Positions 10,045 through 18,161 are shown, numbered from the stretch's first letter. The stretch is 54,144 nucleotides of DNA from Victivallales bacterium (GCA_017535315.1 JAFXUD010000079.1:1-54144), one strand, 5' to 3'. A program made the numbers and translations. Notes: generated by a model from the letters alone, not told the origin.

Positions 10045-10434
10045 TCAGGCTTTTGAAGGTTCAAGTATGCGTGACGCCTTTCGAATGGCGTTGGCAATGA
10101 CATCTCTGCGGAGGCGGCCCTTGAACTCAGGTGTCTGCAGTAAAGGAATCAGTTCTTCTGCCAAGATGTATTTTCCACCTTGTTTGCCAATCAAAGGGGC
10201 AACTCCTTGGAATTTACGCCTGATTTTCACCGCAAGGCTGTTGATTTGTCTTTCGCTGGGGATAAGTACCCCTTGCTTGATTAGCAGTACTTTTGCCGCC
10301 TGGTTGTAGTTGATGAATCGTTTGGCGAGTGCAGTTGTTTCTATGGATGACTGTCCGTTCGACAGCTCGCTGTCGCTCACGCCAGTAACGAGAAGTGCGT
10401 TTGCAGAAATGGAGAGGAATCGGTCTGTATTCAT
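10045..10434 (-). CDS. hypothetical protein
   Basis: 129 residues from the ATG at 10434, chosen because caaggaacacct supplies a Shine-Dalgarno; a longer in-frame start at 10482 would add 16 residues (MTGKRSPKTRTNQGTP) without a better site. The protein has an N-terminal SISANALLVTG segment, then a basic helical part (LAVKIRRKFQGVAPLI, FKGRLRRDVIANAIRKASRIL). No signal peptide, no membrane segment, no family I recognise. The basic C-terminal half would suit nucleic-acid binding, but that is speculation. It is divergent from the XRE gene at 10882. Confidence 0.6.
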   Translation of the reverse strand: MNTDRFLSISANALLVTGVSDSELSNGQSSIETTALAKRFINYNQAAKVLLIKQGVLIPSERQINSLAVKIRRKFQGVAPLIGKQGGKYILAEELIPLLQTPEFKGRLRRDVIANAIRKASRILEPSKA

Positions 10435-10721
10435 AGGTGTTCCTTGATTGGTTCTTGTTTTCGGGCTTCTTTTGCCCGTCACCGATGTATTAAAGAAAAA
10501 TCGCGAAAGTGTCGAATGAAATTCGAGAAAAAGTTGTTTTCAGGCAAAAAAAGAACCCCGTATGCGAAAACGGCTAGAGGAAGGATATAGGAATCCCGTG
10601 TTATCTATTTTGCTATGATTATCCGGAGATAAACCTAAATTGTTTCAGTCTATGCAGGGGGAAATTCTATAATTAAATCCCGAAATTTGTCACTTAAGAA
10701 AAAAAAATTATCTAAAACGAC

Positions 10722-10749
10722 TTGACGAAACGAAAAATTCATTTACAGT
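10722..10749 (+). promoter_or_regulatory. putative sigma-70 promoter of the XRE operon
   Basis: TTGACG (10722-10727), 16-bp spacer, TACAGT (10744-10749). The -35 is good, the -10 matches four of six. It lies about 130 bases before the XRE start in an AT-rich 447-base intergenic stretch (10435-10881) with no other gene. Confidence 0.4.
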
Positions 10750-10797
10750 AATAGGCAATGACAGAGGAAAAGGTCTGTCGACATCAGGAATGAGTGT

Positions 10798-10822
10798 TCT
10801 GGTATTGATTACCTGTACCAGA
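10798..10822. promoter_or_regulatory. candidate XRE operator
   Basis: Perfect 7-bp inverted repeat TCTGGTA / TACCAGA with an 11-bp spacer, which itself allows GGTA/TACC pairing. It lies in the leader 60 bases upstream of the XRE start, a natural place for autoregulation. Confidence 0.45.
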
Positions 10823-10881
10823 TGGCCAATCTTGATGGAAAAGCAAACCATCTACAAGGTAGTCATCAGGAGAAGAAAGTG

Positions 10882-11190
10882 ATGGGAACATTCAACACAA
10901 GGCTTCGGGAAATAATGCAGGAGATGGGAATCACGCAACGTGCTTTGGCTGTACGCCTAAACATTGGCGAAGCGGCATTGTCCAAGTATCTCAATGAGGA
11001 CAGACAACCGCGCATAGAGCTTCTGGCAAATATGGCCACCGCTCTCAATACGACCACAGACTACCTCCTTGGACATGATGATAATCGCGAGTTCGATTAT
11101 CGCGGTGTCAAAAGATTGCTGGCTCGTAACGCGGCCAACTTAACCAAGGAGGAGAAAATGGAGTTGATAGACGTTCTTTTCAAGGAGTAA
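10882..11190 (+). CDS. XRE-family transcriptional regulator
   Basis: 102 residues from the ATG at 10882 (MGTFNTRLREIMQEMG), chosen over an upstream ATG at 10822 because the HTH starts here and ggagaag lies about 7 bases upstream. The helix-turn-helix covers roughly residues 6-62: RLREIMQEMGITQRALAVRL, then GEAALSKYLNEDRQPRIELL, and the family tail TALNTTTDYLLG. It is a small phage/toxin-type repressor. The next gene begins 6 bases after its stop and is the N-terminus of an ImmA/IrrE protease gene, the usual partner that cleaves such repressors. Because that partner is truncated, the repressor may be permanently active. Confidence 0.85.
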   Translation: MGTFNTRLREIMQEMGITQRALAVRLNIGEAALSKYLNEDRQPRIELLANMATALNTTTDYLLGHDDNREFDYRGVKRLLARNAANLTKEEKMELIDVLFKE

Positions 11191-11196
11191 CAATAA

Positions 11197-11427
11197 ATGC
11201 GGTTGGCGGACGAAAGGTACGAAGAAATAAAGACCAGCGTTGTCGACATGCTGGCTCATATCCATATTGCAGGATATCCACTCCATACTAAATCGGTCAT
11301 TAGGTCACTTGGAGGGATAGTCGTGCCTTATTCCAGCCTTGCCGATGAAACCAAGAAAAACTTCGGTCAGGCGTTCAGCAACGCTGAATACATCCCAATC
11401 ACATTCTTATCAAGAGAAAGGCGATAA
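11197..11427 (+). pseudogene. truncated ImmA/IrrE-type metallopeptidase
   Basis: 76 residues. The N-terminal part (RYEEIKTSVVDMLAHIHIAG, then PLHTKSVIRSLGGIVVPYSS) is the characteristic start of ImmA/IrrE (M78) proteins encoded downstream of XRE repressors. The frame then leaves the family (AFSNAEYIPITFLSRERR) and stops. The HExxH catalytic motif that should follow near residue 80-100 is absent, and I find no remnant of it in the next 400 bases. A loss-of-function deletion is the simplest reading. Confidence 0.65.
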
Positions 11428-11483
11428 AAATCTTCTCCGCGGAAGAACAGCCGATGATTTTGAGGTACAATCGGAGAAGATTT
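11428..11483. repeat. 12-bp inverted repeat after truncated peptidase
   Basis: AAATCTTCTCCG (11428-11439) and CGGAGAAGATTT (11472-11483) form a perfect stem with a 32-base loop, directly after the stop of the truncated peptidase. There is no T run. It may be a deletion or insertion scar. The following 11484-11712 holds no recognisable gene. Confidence 0.5.
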
Positions 11484-11712
11484 CAAACCTCAAATACGAG
11501 ATATGAGCCGCGAACAGTCGACCTTTTACAAATCAGCGGTTCCCCAAAAGAGCCATTGGAGGTGTCACCCGCTTCCCGAACGACAATAAAAACAACCGAA
11601 AGAAGAAATCAGAGTTCCTAACATCGTCCGAATGTGATGACACTGGCGGACGAAATATCGTTTCGAGAAATCGTCCATGACGATTGGCAAAGGCACGATG
11701 ACACTATATATT

Positions 11713-11871
11713 AAGGGACAGTAAGGAGACAGTCATAAGGGGAATTGACTGCACAAGAATGAGGTCAGAATACCGTTTTTTCGCCTTAATTCAAGCTACG
11801 CATCATCTCATGAAGGAGACAGTCAAAGGGACAGTCAAAGGGACAGTCAAGGAGACAGTCAAGGAGACACC
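11713..11871 (+). repeat. 12-bp Shine-Dalgarno-bearing tandem repeats before AlbA_2 gene
   Basis: Four full 12-bp units and one partial unit (aaggagacagtc / aaagggacagtc) run from 11813 to 11871 and end directly at the ATG at 11872. Two more units lie at 11713-11734. Each unit carries an AAGGAGA or AAGGGA ribosome-binding-like core, and the last one (aaggagacacc) is the ribosome binding site of the gene. Copy-number change would leave that last site in place while adding or removing upstream ribosome-binding cores. Confidence 0.85.
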
Positions 11872-13389
11872 ATGTCATTGCCAGTGAATATTTCGGACTT
11901 GCTCTATCAGCGGATAGTGGAGAGCACGCGCATCGAATATAAGGCGGATTGGAATCCAGAGCCGGTTCTGCATTCCATCTGCGCATTTGCCAATGACATT
12001 GACAATTGCGGCGGGGGATACATCGTCCTTGGTGTCGAGGAAAAGGACGGCATGCCCATATTTCCCGTGAAAGGGCTTGAGAAATCCTCATTGGACAGAA
12101 TCCAGAAGGATCTGCTTCGGAAATGCAATCTGCTGGAACCCAGATATCTTCCCATTGTCGAGACAACAACGTTTGAGGGAAAGACGCTTATGGTAATCTG
12201 GGCATACGGAGGCGATGTCCGTCCATACAAGTGTCCGATAGCGTTTCCGTCAGAAAAGTCCAGGCACTTTGAGAAGGCGTATTACATCCGCAAGATGTCC
12301 AGCACCATCCGCGCCAACGCCAATGAGGAGCGGGAACTGATGCTGCTGGCGGGCAAGACGCCATTCGACGACCAGATAAACCGCCGTGCGGAATTGTCCG
12401 ACCTCAAGAGCAGCCTGATTGCCGAGTTTCTCCACACCGTGGGAAGCGACTTTTACAGGACGTGTCTTGACAGACCAATCAAGGAACTGGGCGAGGACTT
12501 GAGGATTGTGGACGGCACGACGGAGTACTGCAAGCCTGTGAATGTTGGCCTGATGTTCTTCAACGAAAATCCCGAACGCTTTTTCCGAGAAGCACGGATA
12601 GAGGTGGTGGACAAGCCTGAACCGACAGGCGAGCATCTTCAGGAACAGTATTTCACGGGACCGTTGGACAAGCAGCTGCGCGACGCTCTGCGCTACATCC
12701 GAAACTATATGCTGAAACTGAAGATCACCAAGATCGACGGCCAGGCGGAGGCACTCCACACATGGAACATCCCCTACAAGGCGATTGAGGAGGCGCTGGC
12801 GAATGCCGTCTATCACAAGGCGTATGATATCGCAGAACCAATCACCGTCACGCTCACGCCGGAATGCATGGAAATTCTAAGCATTCCAGGGCCTGACCGC
12901 TCCATCACGGAGAAGGACTTGAAGCGTTTCCATCTTGTCTCCAAACGCTATCGCAACCGTCGCATCGGCAACTTCCTGAAGGAACTCCAATTGGCGGAAG
13001 GGAGGAACACGGGCATTCCCGCCATCGTGGAGGCGATGCGAAGCAATGGCTCCGAACCTCCGAGATTCGAGACGGACAGCGAACGCACCTACTTCTCGGT
13101 CATTCTTCCAGTACATCCTGCTTTCAGGAATGAAACAAGGGAAGTCAAGCAGGCAATCAAGCCCACTCGTACCAGACGGCGCTCTTCCGTCGAGATTCGT
13201 GCGATGGTCGTCCAACAACTGGAGGTGAACGGTCCGATGTCCATGAGGGAACTTGCAAGGCGGCTTGGATATGCCAAGGTCACGAATACCTTGAGTGCTG
13301 TGGTCAAGAAACTGATTGCCGAGCGGCTGGTGCGCCTCTCCGATCCCGAGCATCCACATAGCCAGAACCAGGCACTCATACTCACATAA
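11872..13389 (+). CDS. AlbA_2 (Schlafen-like) / HATPase domain protein
   Basis: 505 residues. The N-terminal AlbA_2 domain is clear: ESTRIEYKADWNPE at about 17-30, then CAFANDIDNCGGGYIVLGVE. The middle (about 280-400) has the GHKL ATPase-like part common in these proteins (NIPYKAIEEALANAVYHKAY, then MEILSIPGPDRSI and GRNTGIPAIVEAM). A C-terminal winged helix is likely at 430-505 (GPMSMRELARRLGYAKVTN). Family members are nucleic-acid-binding regulators often found in mobile or defence regions; the target is unknown. The start is fixed by the aaggagacacc site of the last tandem repeat. A broken paralog start lies at 18162, also behind 12-bp tandem repeats. The flanking sequence is rich in pseudogenes and transposase scars. 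Confidence 0.88.
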   Translation: MSLPVNISDLLYQRIVESTRIEYKADWNPEPVLHSICAFANDIDNCGGGYIVLGVEEKDGMPIFPVKGLEKSSLDRIQKDLLRKCNLLEPRYLPIVETTTFEGKTLMVIWAYGGDVRPYKCPIAFPSEKSRHFEKAYYIRKMSSTIRANANEERELMLLAGKTPFDDQINRRAELSDLKSSLIAEFLHTVGSDFYRTCLDRPIKELGEDLRIVDGTTEYCKPVNVGLMFFNENPERFFREARIEVVDKPEPTGEHLQEQYFTGPLDKQLRDALRYIRNYMLKLKITKIDGQAEALHTWNIPYKAIEEALANAVYHKAYDIAEPITVTLTPECMEILSIPGPDRSITEKDLKRFHLVSKRYRNRRIGNFLKELQLAEGRNTGIPAIVEAMRSNGSEPPRFETDSERTYFSVILPVHPAFRNETREVKQAIKPTRTRRRSSVEIRAMVVQQLEVNGPMSMRELARRLGYAKVTNTLSAVVKKLIAERLVRLSDPEHPHSQNQALILT

Positions 13390-13550
13390 GATACTGCATA
13401 GAAAGTATGCAAGCAAAGAGGAAAATCCTATCATCAAAAGAGTCTCTTTTGTGCCACATTATCTTGACGGGGGATGGTGGAATCGGGTTTTAATAACACT
13501 TGGAAATACTGCTTTCTGTTGAAATACAGTGAGTTAGAACTGCAATTGCT

Positions 13551-13598
13551 GCGACTTTCGGTACAGACTTTGCGGTCCTCTCCCGAAAGTCGCTTTTT
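13551..13598 (+). terminator. Rho-independent terminator, IS-associated
   Basis: GCGACTTTCGG (13551-13561) pairs with CCGAAAGTCGC (13583-13593), followed by TTTTTT. It could end transcription of the AlbA_2 gene at 13389. A very similar GCGACTT/AAGTCGC terminator at 17771 also sits at the edge of a related transposase remnant, so it probably came in with the insertion sequence. Confidence 0.75.
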
Positions 13599-13599
13599 T

Positions 13600-13720
13600 G
13601 TATCGTCCCATCATTCAGCATCTTTCGCCTCCCGCATTGAATATTCCAGTTCACATTGGTCGGGATCCGCATTTTCAGTTTTCGGTGCGGTCGTTTATGG
13701 TGGATGTTTTCACAAATCAA
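13600..13720 (-). pseudogene. transposase C-terminal remnant (copy 1)
   Basis: On the minus strand this reads ENIHHKRPHRKLKMRIPTNV. The R-P-H-x-x-L block is what ends DDE integrase-type transposases (IS3/IS481 style). The DNA (TGGTCGGG, then TTTTCAGTTTTCGGTG) matches the remnant at 17832-18066. Nothing of the catalytic core remains. Family assignment is by short motif only. Confidence 0.5.
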
Positions 13721-13723
13721 CGA

Positions 13724-14785
13724 TTAATCCACTGAATCGTCATTGCAGACATAGAAGGTGGCTCGGCCAACGCCTTCCTTTCGTATGATGCCTTCCTCCG
13801 CCAGTTTCTTCAGGTTAGCCAGAACGGCGGAACGTCCAGCGGACGGGCAGGCCTCAATGGCATCAGTGCCGCGGAAACGCCCGACCTTGGATTTGACATA
13901 CGCGAGAACAACGTCATACGCGGAGTGGTCAATCCCTCCGATAAGGTCGGCTCGCGAATAAAATTCAACATAGCAGGACAATATGACCTGGAGCATATAT
14001 CTGATGAATGGCTTCACGTCGTTCTGTCCTTCGTGCCAGCCTTCACTGACGGCCTGGAGCGCCTCATAGTACCCGTCCTTGGTCTTGGCAATCTGTGCTT
14101 CTATACTGACGTACTTCCCGACATCGTATCCGTTCTGGTAGAGCATCAGCAGAGTCAGCAGACGGCTCATCCTGCCGTTGCCGTCGTTGAAGGGATGGAT
14201 GCCCAGGAAGTCGCTGATGAAGACGGGAATCAAGATCAGCGGATCGACGGTCTCCATTGCCAGGGTTCGCTCGTAACTGGCGCATATCGTCTCAATGGCG
14301 CTCTCCGTCTCGTATGGCGCAACTGGGGTGAATTTGGTCACGACTGTTCCGTCCTCCCGCGTCTCGCTGATGTAGTTCTGGACATTCTTGAAATGCCCGC
14401 CGTATGATAAGCCTGCAGGCTTCATCAGGTCACGGTGCAGTTGCAGAATGTACGACGGCCTGATGGGAATGTATTCGTGGCTCTCGTGGATGGTGTTCAG
14501 GACATCCCTGTATCCCACGATTTCGCCTTCGTTTCTGCTGCGCGGGGCAGTTTTCTGCTGAACAAGCTGCCGCAGTCTGGTCGAGGTCGTGACAATCCCC
14601 TCCAGCCGATTGGAGGATTCCGTGCTCTGTATCTTTGCGATTTCCACCAGACGCAATGCCTCTTTCGGGTTGCGGTCGGCAAACGCAGTGAGCCGTCCCT
14701 TGTATTCGTGGATTTTCGCGACGTGCCTGAGCACCTCGTTGTCCCAATAGAGTTCGGACAGTTTTTCGTAGTCGAAGGTTCTCAT
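13724..14785 (-). CDS. Fic family protein (predicted AMPylase)
   Basis: 353 residues from the ATG at 14785 (MRTFDYEKLSELYW), chosen for the aaaggaaac site upstream; an ATG at 14827 lies inside the likely promoter. The Fic motif HPFNDGNGRMSR is complete at 197-208, with H197 catalytic and the D/G-N-G-R anion loop intact. An N-terminal inhibitory motif S-N-R-L-E-G (58-63) fits [ST]xxxE[GN], with E62 expected to block ATP; this is the self-inhibited class with an N-terminal helix. Residues about 290-353 look like a winged helix (ACPSAGRSAVLANLKKLAEEG). Fic proteins transfer AMP from ATP to target hydroxyls; the target here is unknown. A symmetric operator lies immediately upstream. It faces the AlbA_2 gene convergently across an IS scar. 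Confidence 0.92.
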   Translation of the reverse strand: MRTFDYEKLSELYWDNEVLRHVAKIHEYKGRLTAFADRNPKEALRLVEIAKIQSTESSNRLEGIVTTSTRLRQLVQQKTAPRSRNEGEIVGYRDVLNTIHESHEYIPIRPSYILQLHRDLMKPAGLSYGGHFKNVQNYISETREDGTVVTKFTPVAPYETESAIETICASYERTLAMETVDPLILIPVFISDFLGIHPFNDGNGRMSRLLTLLMLYQNGYDVGKYVSIEAQIAKTKDGYYEALQAVSEGWHEGQNDVKPFIRYMLQVILSCYVEFYSRADLIGGIDHSAYDVVLAYVKSKVGRFRGTDAIEACPSAGRSAVLANLKKLAEEGIIRKEGVGRATFYVCNDDSVD

Positions 14786-14796
14786 GATGCGTTTCC

Positions 14797-14868
14797 TTTT
14801 CGTCCAATCAATCTCGTTTTCGTCCATAATATAGCATATTTTGGACGAAAAGCCATTCAATTGGACGA
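14797..14868 (-). promoter_or_regulatory. four-site symmetric operator at fic promoter
   Basis: Four copies of TTTTCGTCCAA or its complement: 14797-14807, 14817-14827 (one orientation), 14841-14851 and 14861-14868 (the other). They are nested symmetrically about position 14834. The AT-rich centre (taatatagcatatt) contains the likely -10 (TATATT on the minus strand). This is the layout expected for a dimeric or tetrameric repressor closing the promoter, possibly Fic itself through its C-terminal winged helix. Confidence 0.65.
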
Positions 14869-15155
14869 TTTTTAAGGAATATTGATGTTTAAACATTGGA
14901 CACTAGGAAACGAAAGACCGAGGTGGAAAAGGCAGCAGGCAGAGGGTAAGCTCTGGCCACTGTATTGCAGGGAAATGAGTTCAATTACGGCCTGGACATT
15001 GTTTTCCGTCAGATTTTTTCGTTCCACCCTTTCCATTTTTCGCCGTAGGCGACTGGAAAAAAACTATTGAGCCATTATTATATAAAGCTTGGAATTTCTT
15101 GTTGAACAGGTCTGTGTAGCTGTTTTTTCTCACAAGTAAACAGGAAGAGACAATT
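14869..15155. other. intergenic, effector promoter region
   Basis: No gene seen. An AT-rich tattatataaa (15076-15086) is a possible -10 for the plus-strand gene at 15156, but no convincing -35 is visible. ggaagag at about 15146 is its ribosome binding site. Confidence 0.35.
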
Positions 15156-17279
15156 ATGGTTTTGAATGTAAATGGATATAGTGAACAGTTGCAAAGTTTT
15201 GTGGACTTTGCGACGGAAAGGACGCAGGCTGGCAAGGGGAAGGCCATTGCGCAGGCGGGTGCAGAGAATACCCCCATCGGAATACGTGAAATCAGCGGTG
15301 CCCAGTCGGACGGCATAGGGGGATTCTCCGCGCTTTTCCGCAATCGGAACAGGAAGGATGCCAATAACTTGACACGCGAACTCTTCAAAAATGCCGTCAT
15401 TGAGGTGTTCGGTGGCGAAAGCAAAATCCCTGAATCCGTCAAGACGGCGATGAGAATGCAGGACTATGGTTTGGGCAAGCCGCTTACGGCACGGCGGATC
15501 ATGGCGGTAAAGGAAGCCATCGACAATTTCGCGAACAATGTCCAGACTGCATGCACGGAAGCGAAGACGCATGCGCGCCACGCGTATGAGAAGGCGGGCG
15601 CGGATGGGAGCGCGCAGATTAACGAGTGCATCAAAGCAGTCATTTCAAGCTGCGTCGAAGATCAGGATGTCCTTCCGATAGTCGTCAAAAACATGGATGC
15701 CCTTCTCGTCAGTGGCGACGGACAGCTCCGCTCCACCGAAGCCGTACTGGAGAAAATTGACGATATCAAGGCCAATTTCTCGGAGCTCAAGGAGGTATCG
15801 CAGAAGAATCCCGCCATTCTGGCCGCTGGGAAGAAATGCATTACAGAGCTTAAGGGAAAGAGTCTTCCGCAAGGTGTCATCACGGAATTGGTCCAGGCCG
15901 CCAGCACGCTTCCCATCGATGATTTCTCCAGGCTGTCGGCTTCGTCTTCGGGGATAGACTTCCACAAGGGCGTGGCTCAATTCTGCAACAATGTCAATGA
16001 CTTGATGAACAGAAACATCATCAAGGTTCTCGAAGGTTCGGATGACATGCGCCCGTGCCGCGATTTTGCGGGCGATATCCTCTGCGCGCGCCTGAGCAAG
16101 AGCACGCTTGGCAAAGTCTATGACGCATTCAACACCTCCACGGCGCAGAAGGTGGTGAGCGTATATGCGGACTTTGTCGCGGGGAATATGAACAAGACGG
16201 GAATGACAAAAGGGATTGCTGTAAGGACGTCGATGGCCGCGAACGCCTATCTGATGTATGTCAACAGGGTAAAGCAGAGCGTATATGGCTTTCTTGGAAA
16301 GCCGAATGGCGATTTTCGGGAAACTGACATGTTCGACGGCAATGTCAATCCTGCTTCCGTCCAAGCGGATCTGATCCTGAATGAGATAAAGGGCGAAGCT
16401 TCTTCGCAGCTTGCAAAGGACATTGACATTTTCCTTTCCCAGACGGTACGGGGCAATGGCGAAGGGGATTTGACGATGAAGAGATTGATCGAGCACAGAA
16501 TCGGCTCCGATTCGCATGATCCCCTGCAGACCATTACGTCGTTGACGAATAAAACCAGCCAGGCGATGGTCAACTGGGGTATGCTCGACGATTGCAAGCT
16601 GTTCGCGGAAGGCAAGGGAGACGAATCCCAGTTTTCCAAGGACATTATCCGCGATTTCGATGTCAATCTTCCCGGCGGCGTGAAACTATCCAATGATTTC
16701 ATCCAGGCTCGCGACCAGATTGCGAAGTTTGTAACGAGAGACCCGAACGCCACCTATCTGAATCTGAACGGCACATTGAAAGGCAAGGCGAATATCGTGC
16801 TGTCCCTGCTTACCCAGCAGACCATAAAGGCGGCCACGGACGGCATTGCCATTGGACTGGATAGGAATCTCAACCGAACGGCCTTCAGTGTCACGAGCAG
16901 GCAGGAGAAGAACAAATACACCTTCAATCTCACCATGGAGCCTGACGGTTCGCTGCTAATGAACCTTGATACCACGCTGGACATGGGCGGAAAGTGCATT
17001 TTCATTCTGAATGACGACGGGGAGAATTATACTCAGTACAATCAGGACGCAGGAAGCAAGGTTTCCACCACCATGCAGCTAAGAATCACAAGACAGGGAT
17101 TTGATCGCCTTGCGCAGGTTGACTTCACCAAATACGACAGCGAGCCATCGAGAAAAGTGTTTAAAGACTTGCAGGGTACCGACAGGCTTGGTCGTACGAT
17201 CAATGCCCTGCCTCAGGAATTTCAATTCCATGCAGGAGAAGTCGAGTGCAGGACCAGCTTCTCCATGGATTTCAACTAA
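15156..17279 (+). CDS. candidate type III secretion effector
   Basis: 707 residues, no signal peptide, no membrane helix, mostly helical with low-complexity polar regions. The N-terminus (MVLNVNGYSEQLQSFVDFAT) is followed by a G/A-rich stretch, as in type III substrates. I recognise no enzymatic domain. The central part is helical (ELFKNAVIEVFGG, VKEAIDNFANNVQTACTEAK); the last 130 residues are beta-rich (NKYTFNLTMEPDGSLLMNLD, then KCIFILNDDGENYTQYNQDA). The effector call rests on the neighbour: a CesT-type secretion chaperone starts 23 bases downstream, the normal effector-chaperone arrangement. The start is supported by ggaagagacaatt. Target and activity unknown; an alternative is a structural protein of the secretion system. 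Confidence 0.6.
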   Translation: MVLNVNGYSEQLQSFVDFATERTQAGKGKAIAQAGAENTPIGIREISGAQSDGIGGFSALFRNRNRKDANNLTRELFKNAVIEVFGGESKIPESVKTAMRMQDYGLGKPLTARRIMAVKEAIDNFANNVQTACTEAKTHARHAYEKAGADGSAQINECIKAVISSCVEDQDVLPIVVKNMDALLVSGDGQLRSTEAVLEKIDDIKANFSELKEVSQKNPAILAAGKKCITELKGKSLPQGVITELVQAASTLPIDDFSRLSASSSGIDFHKGVAQFCNNVNDLMNRNIIKVLEGSDDMRPCRDFAGDILCARLSKSTLGKVYDAFNTSTAQKVVSVYADFVAGNMNKTGMTKGIAVRTSMAANAYLMYVNRVKQSVYGFLGKPNGDFRETDMFDGNVNPASVQADLILNEIKGEASSQLAKDIDIFLSQTVRGNGEGDLTMKRLIEHRIGSDSHDPLQTITSLTNKTSQAMVNWGMLDDCKLFAEGKGDESQFSKDIIRDFDVNLPGGVKLSNDFIQARDQIAKFVTRDPNATYLNLNGTLKGKANIVLSLLTQQTIKAATDGIAIGLDRNLNRTAFSVTSRQEKNKYTFNLTMEPDGSLLMNLDTTLDMGGKCIFILNDDGENYTQYNQDAGSKVSTTMQLRITRQGFDRLAQVDFTKYDSEPSRKVFKDLQGTDRLGRTINALPQEFQFHAGEVECRTSFSMDFN

Positions 17280-17302
17280 GTGGTCGTCAAAGGAAAACAA
17301 CT

Positions 17303-17758
17303 ATGGATTACAATGAATTGATAGCGGGATTCGCGGCGAAGTTTGGCGTAGAGGGCATCGTCACCAAAGATGGGATAACCGCGCTGAGTTTTGATGACAT
17401 AAAGGTGGAGATCGTCCACAATGAAGTGGATGGATCGGTGTTGCTCTACGGCGTCGTCGGCCAGGGACCCACGGAGGACATCCCGAAATACAACGCTTTT
17501 CTGCTTCAGGCGAATTTCCTCTTCCAGGGAACTGGGGGCGCGACGCTTTCCCAGAACCCTAGAACAAAGGAATATGTCCTTGTTCGCGCCTTTCCGCTGG
17601 AACATCTGGACACGGATGCATTCATTGCCATGCTGGAGGCCTTCGTGAATGGAGTCGAACGCTGGCGGACGCTGCTTGCCAATTTCAATCCAGTCAGGGA
17701 AGAGGCGGATGCCATGGAGCAGGAGCCTCTTCCGTTCAGCGGAATCATCAGGGGGTGA
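17303..17758 (+). CDS. CesT-family type III secretion chaperone
   Basis: 151 residues from the ATG at 17303, with aaaggaaa upstream. The whole chain fits the CesT/SycE fold: an N-terminal helix (YNELIAGFAAKFGVEG), beta strands (ALSFDDIKVEIVHNEVDG, VLLYGVVGQGP), then the family signature NAFLLQANFLFQGTGGATLS, a final strand (EYVLVRAFPLE) and the C-terminal helix (AFIAMLEAFVNGVERWRTLL). Length is typical. These chaperones dimerise and bind the N-terminal region of one effector to keep it secretion-competent. It probably serves the 707-residue protein encoded just upstream. No type III apparatus gene is in the window. Confidence 0.88.
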   Translation: MDYNELIAGFAAKFGVEGIVTKDGITALSFDDIKVEIVHNEVDGSVLLYGVVGQGPTEDIPKYNAFLLQANFLFQGTGGATLSQNPRTKEYVLVRAFPLEHLDTDAFIAMLEAFVNGVERWRTLLANFNPVREEADAMEQEPLPFSGIIRG

Positions 17759-17770
17759 AGTTGCAAGAAC

Positions 17771-17821
17771 AGCGACTTGTGAGATACGTCTTTCTGACCT
17801 CTTCCCAAAGTCGCTTTTTTT
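17771..17821 (+). terminator. Rho-independent terminator after chaperone
   Basis: AGCGACTT (17771-17778) pairs with AAGTCGCT (17808-17815), followed by a run of T. It lies 12 bases after the chaperone stop and resembles the terminator at 13551, again next to a transposase remnant. Confidence 0.7.
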
Positions 17822-17831
17822 ATTTTCCCGC

Positions 17832-18066
17832 TCAATTCTCTGCTGTGGCGCCCTTTTCGAACCAGCTCCGTTCAAACTGGTCGGGGGTCTGCAATTTCAG
17901 TTTTCGGTGGGGGGTGTTTCTGTTTATAGAAGTTGGCATACTCCTTGACCGCCTGCTCTTGTTCCTCTGTGAAAAATACCTGTTGTGCGAGAGTTTTTCC
18001 TGCATGAAAGCACTGAAGAACCCTGCCAATGTTGTAGTATAAAAGTTGCTTTTTTCTATGAATCAC
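17832..18066 (-). pseudogene. transposase C-terminal remnant (copy 2), frameshifted
   Basis: One minus-strand frame gives TEEQEQAVKEYANFYKQKHP, another continues PHRKLKLQTPDQFERSWFEK. Both meet at a run of six C (plus-strand G run 17909-17914); removing one base joins them into A-N-F-Y-K-Q-K-H-P-H-R-K-L, the end of an integrase-type transposase. The catalytic D,D,E region is missing. It shares DNA with the remnant at 13600-13720. Confidence 0.55.
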
Positions 18067-18092
18067 ATGGAAATCATTAAGCGTGTATATTT

Positions 18093-18136
18093 GACAAGAG
18101 TTAAGACAAGAGTTAAGGCAAGAGTTAAGGCAAGAG
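18093..18136 (+). repeat. 12-bp tandem repeats before AlbA_2 remnant
   Basis: Units gacaagagttaa, gacaagagttaa, ggcaagagttaa and partial ggcaagag. They lie 25 bases before the ATG of an AlbA_2 stub, matching the 12-bp spacing (but not the sequence) of the repeats before the intact AlbA_2 gene. The actual ribosome binding site is the later gacaggag. The rest of the gap 17759-18161 holds only the terminator and transposase remnant. Confidence 0.8.
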
Positions 18137-18161
18137 ATTTTGACAGGAGTAAACAGCCATT

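Noticed and set aside
11713-11871. CRISPR array
   Set aside because: Units are 12 bp, directly adjacent, with no spacers.
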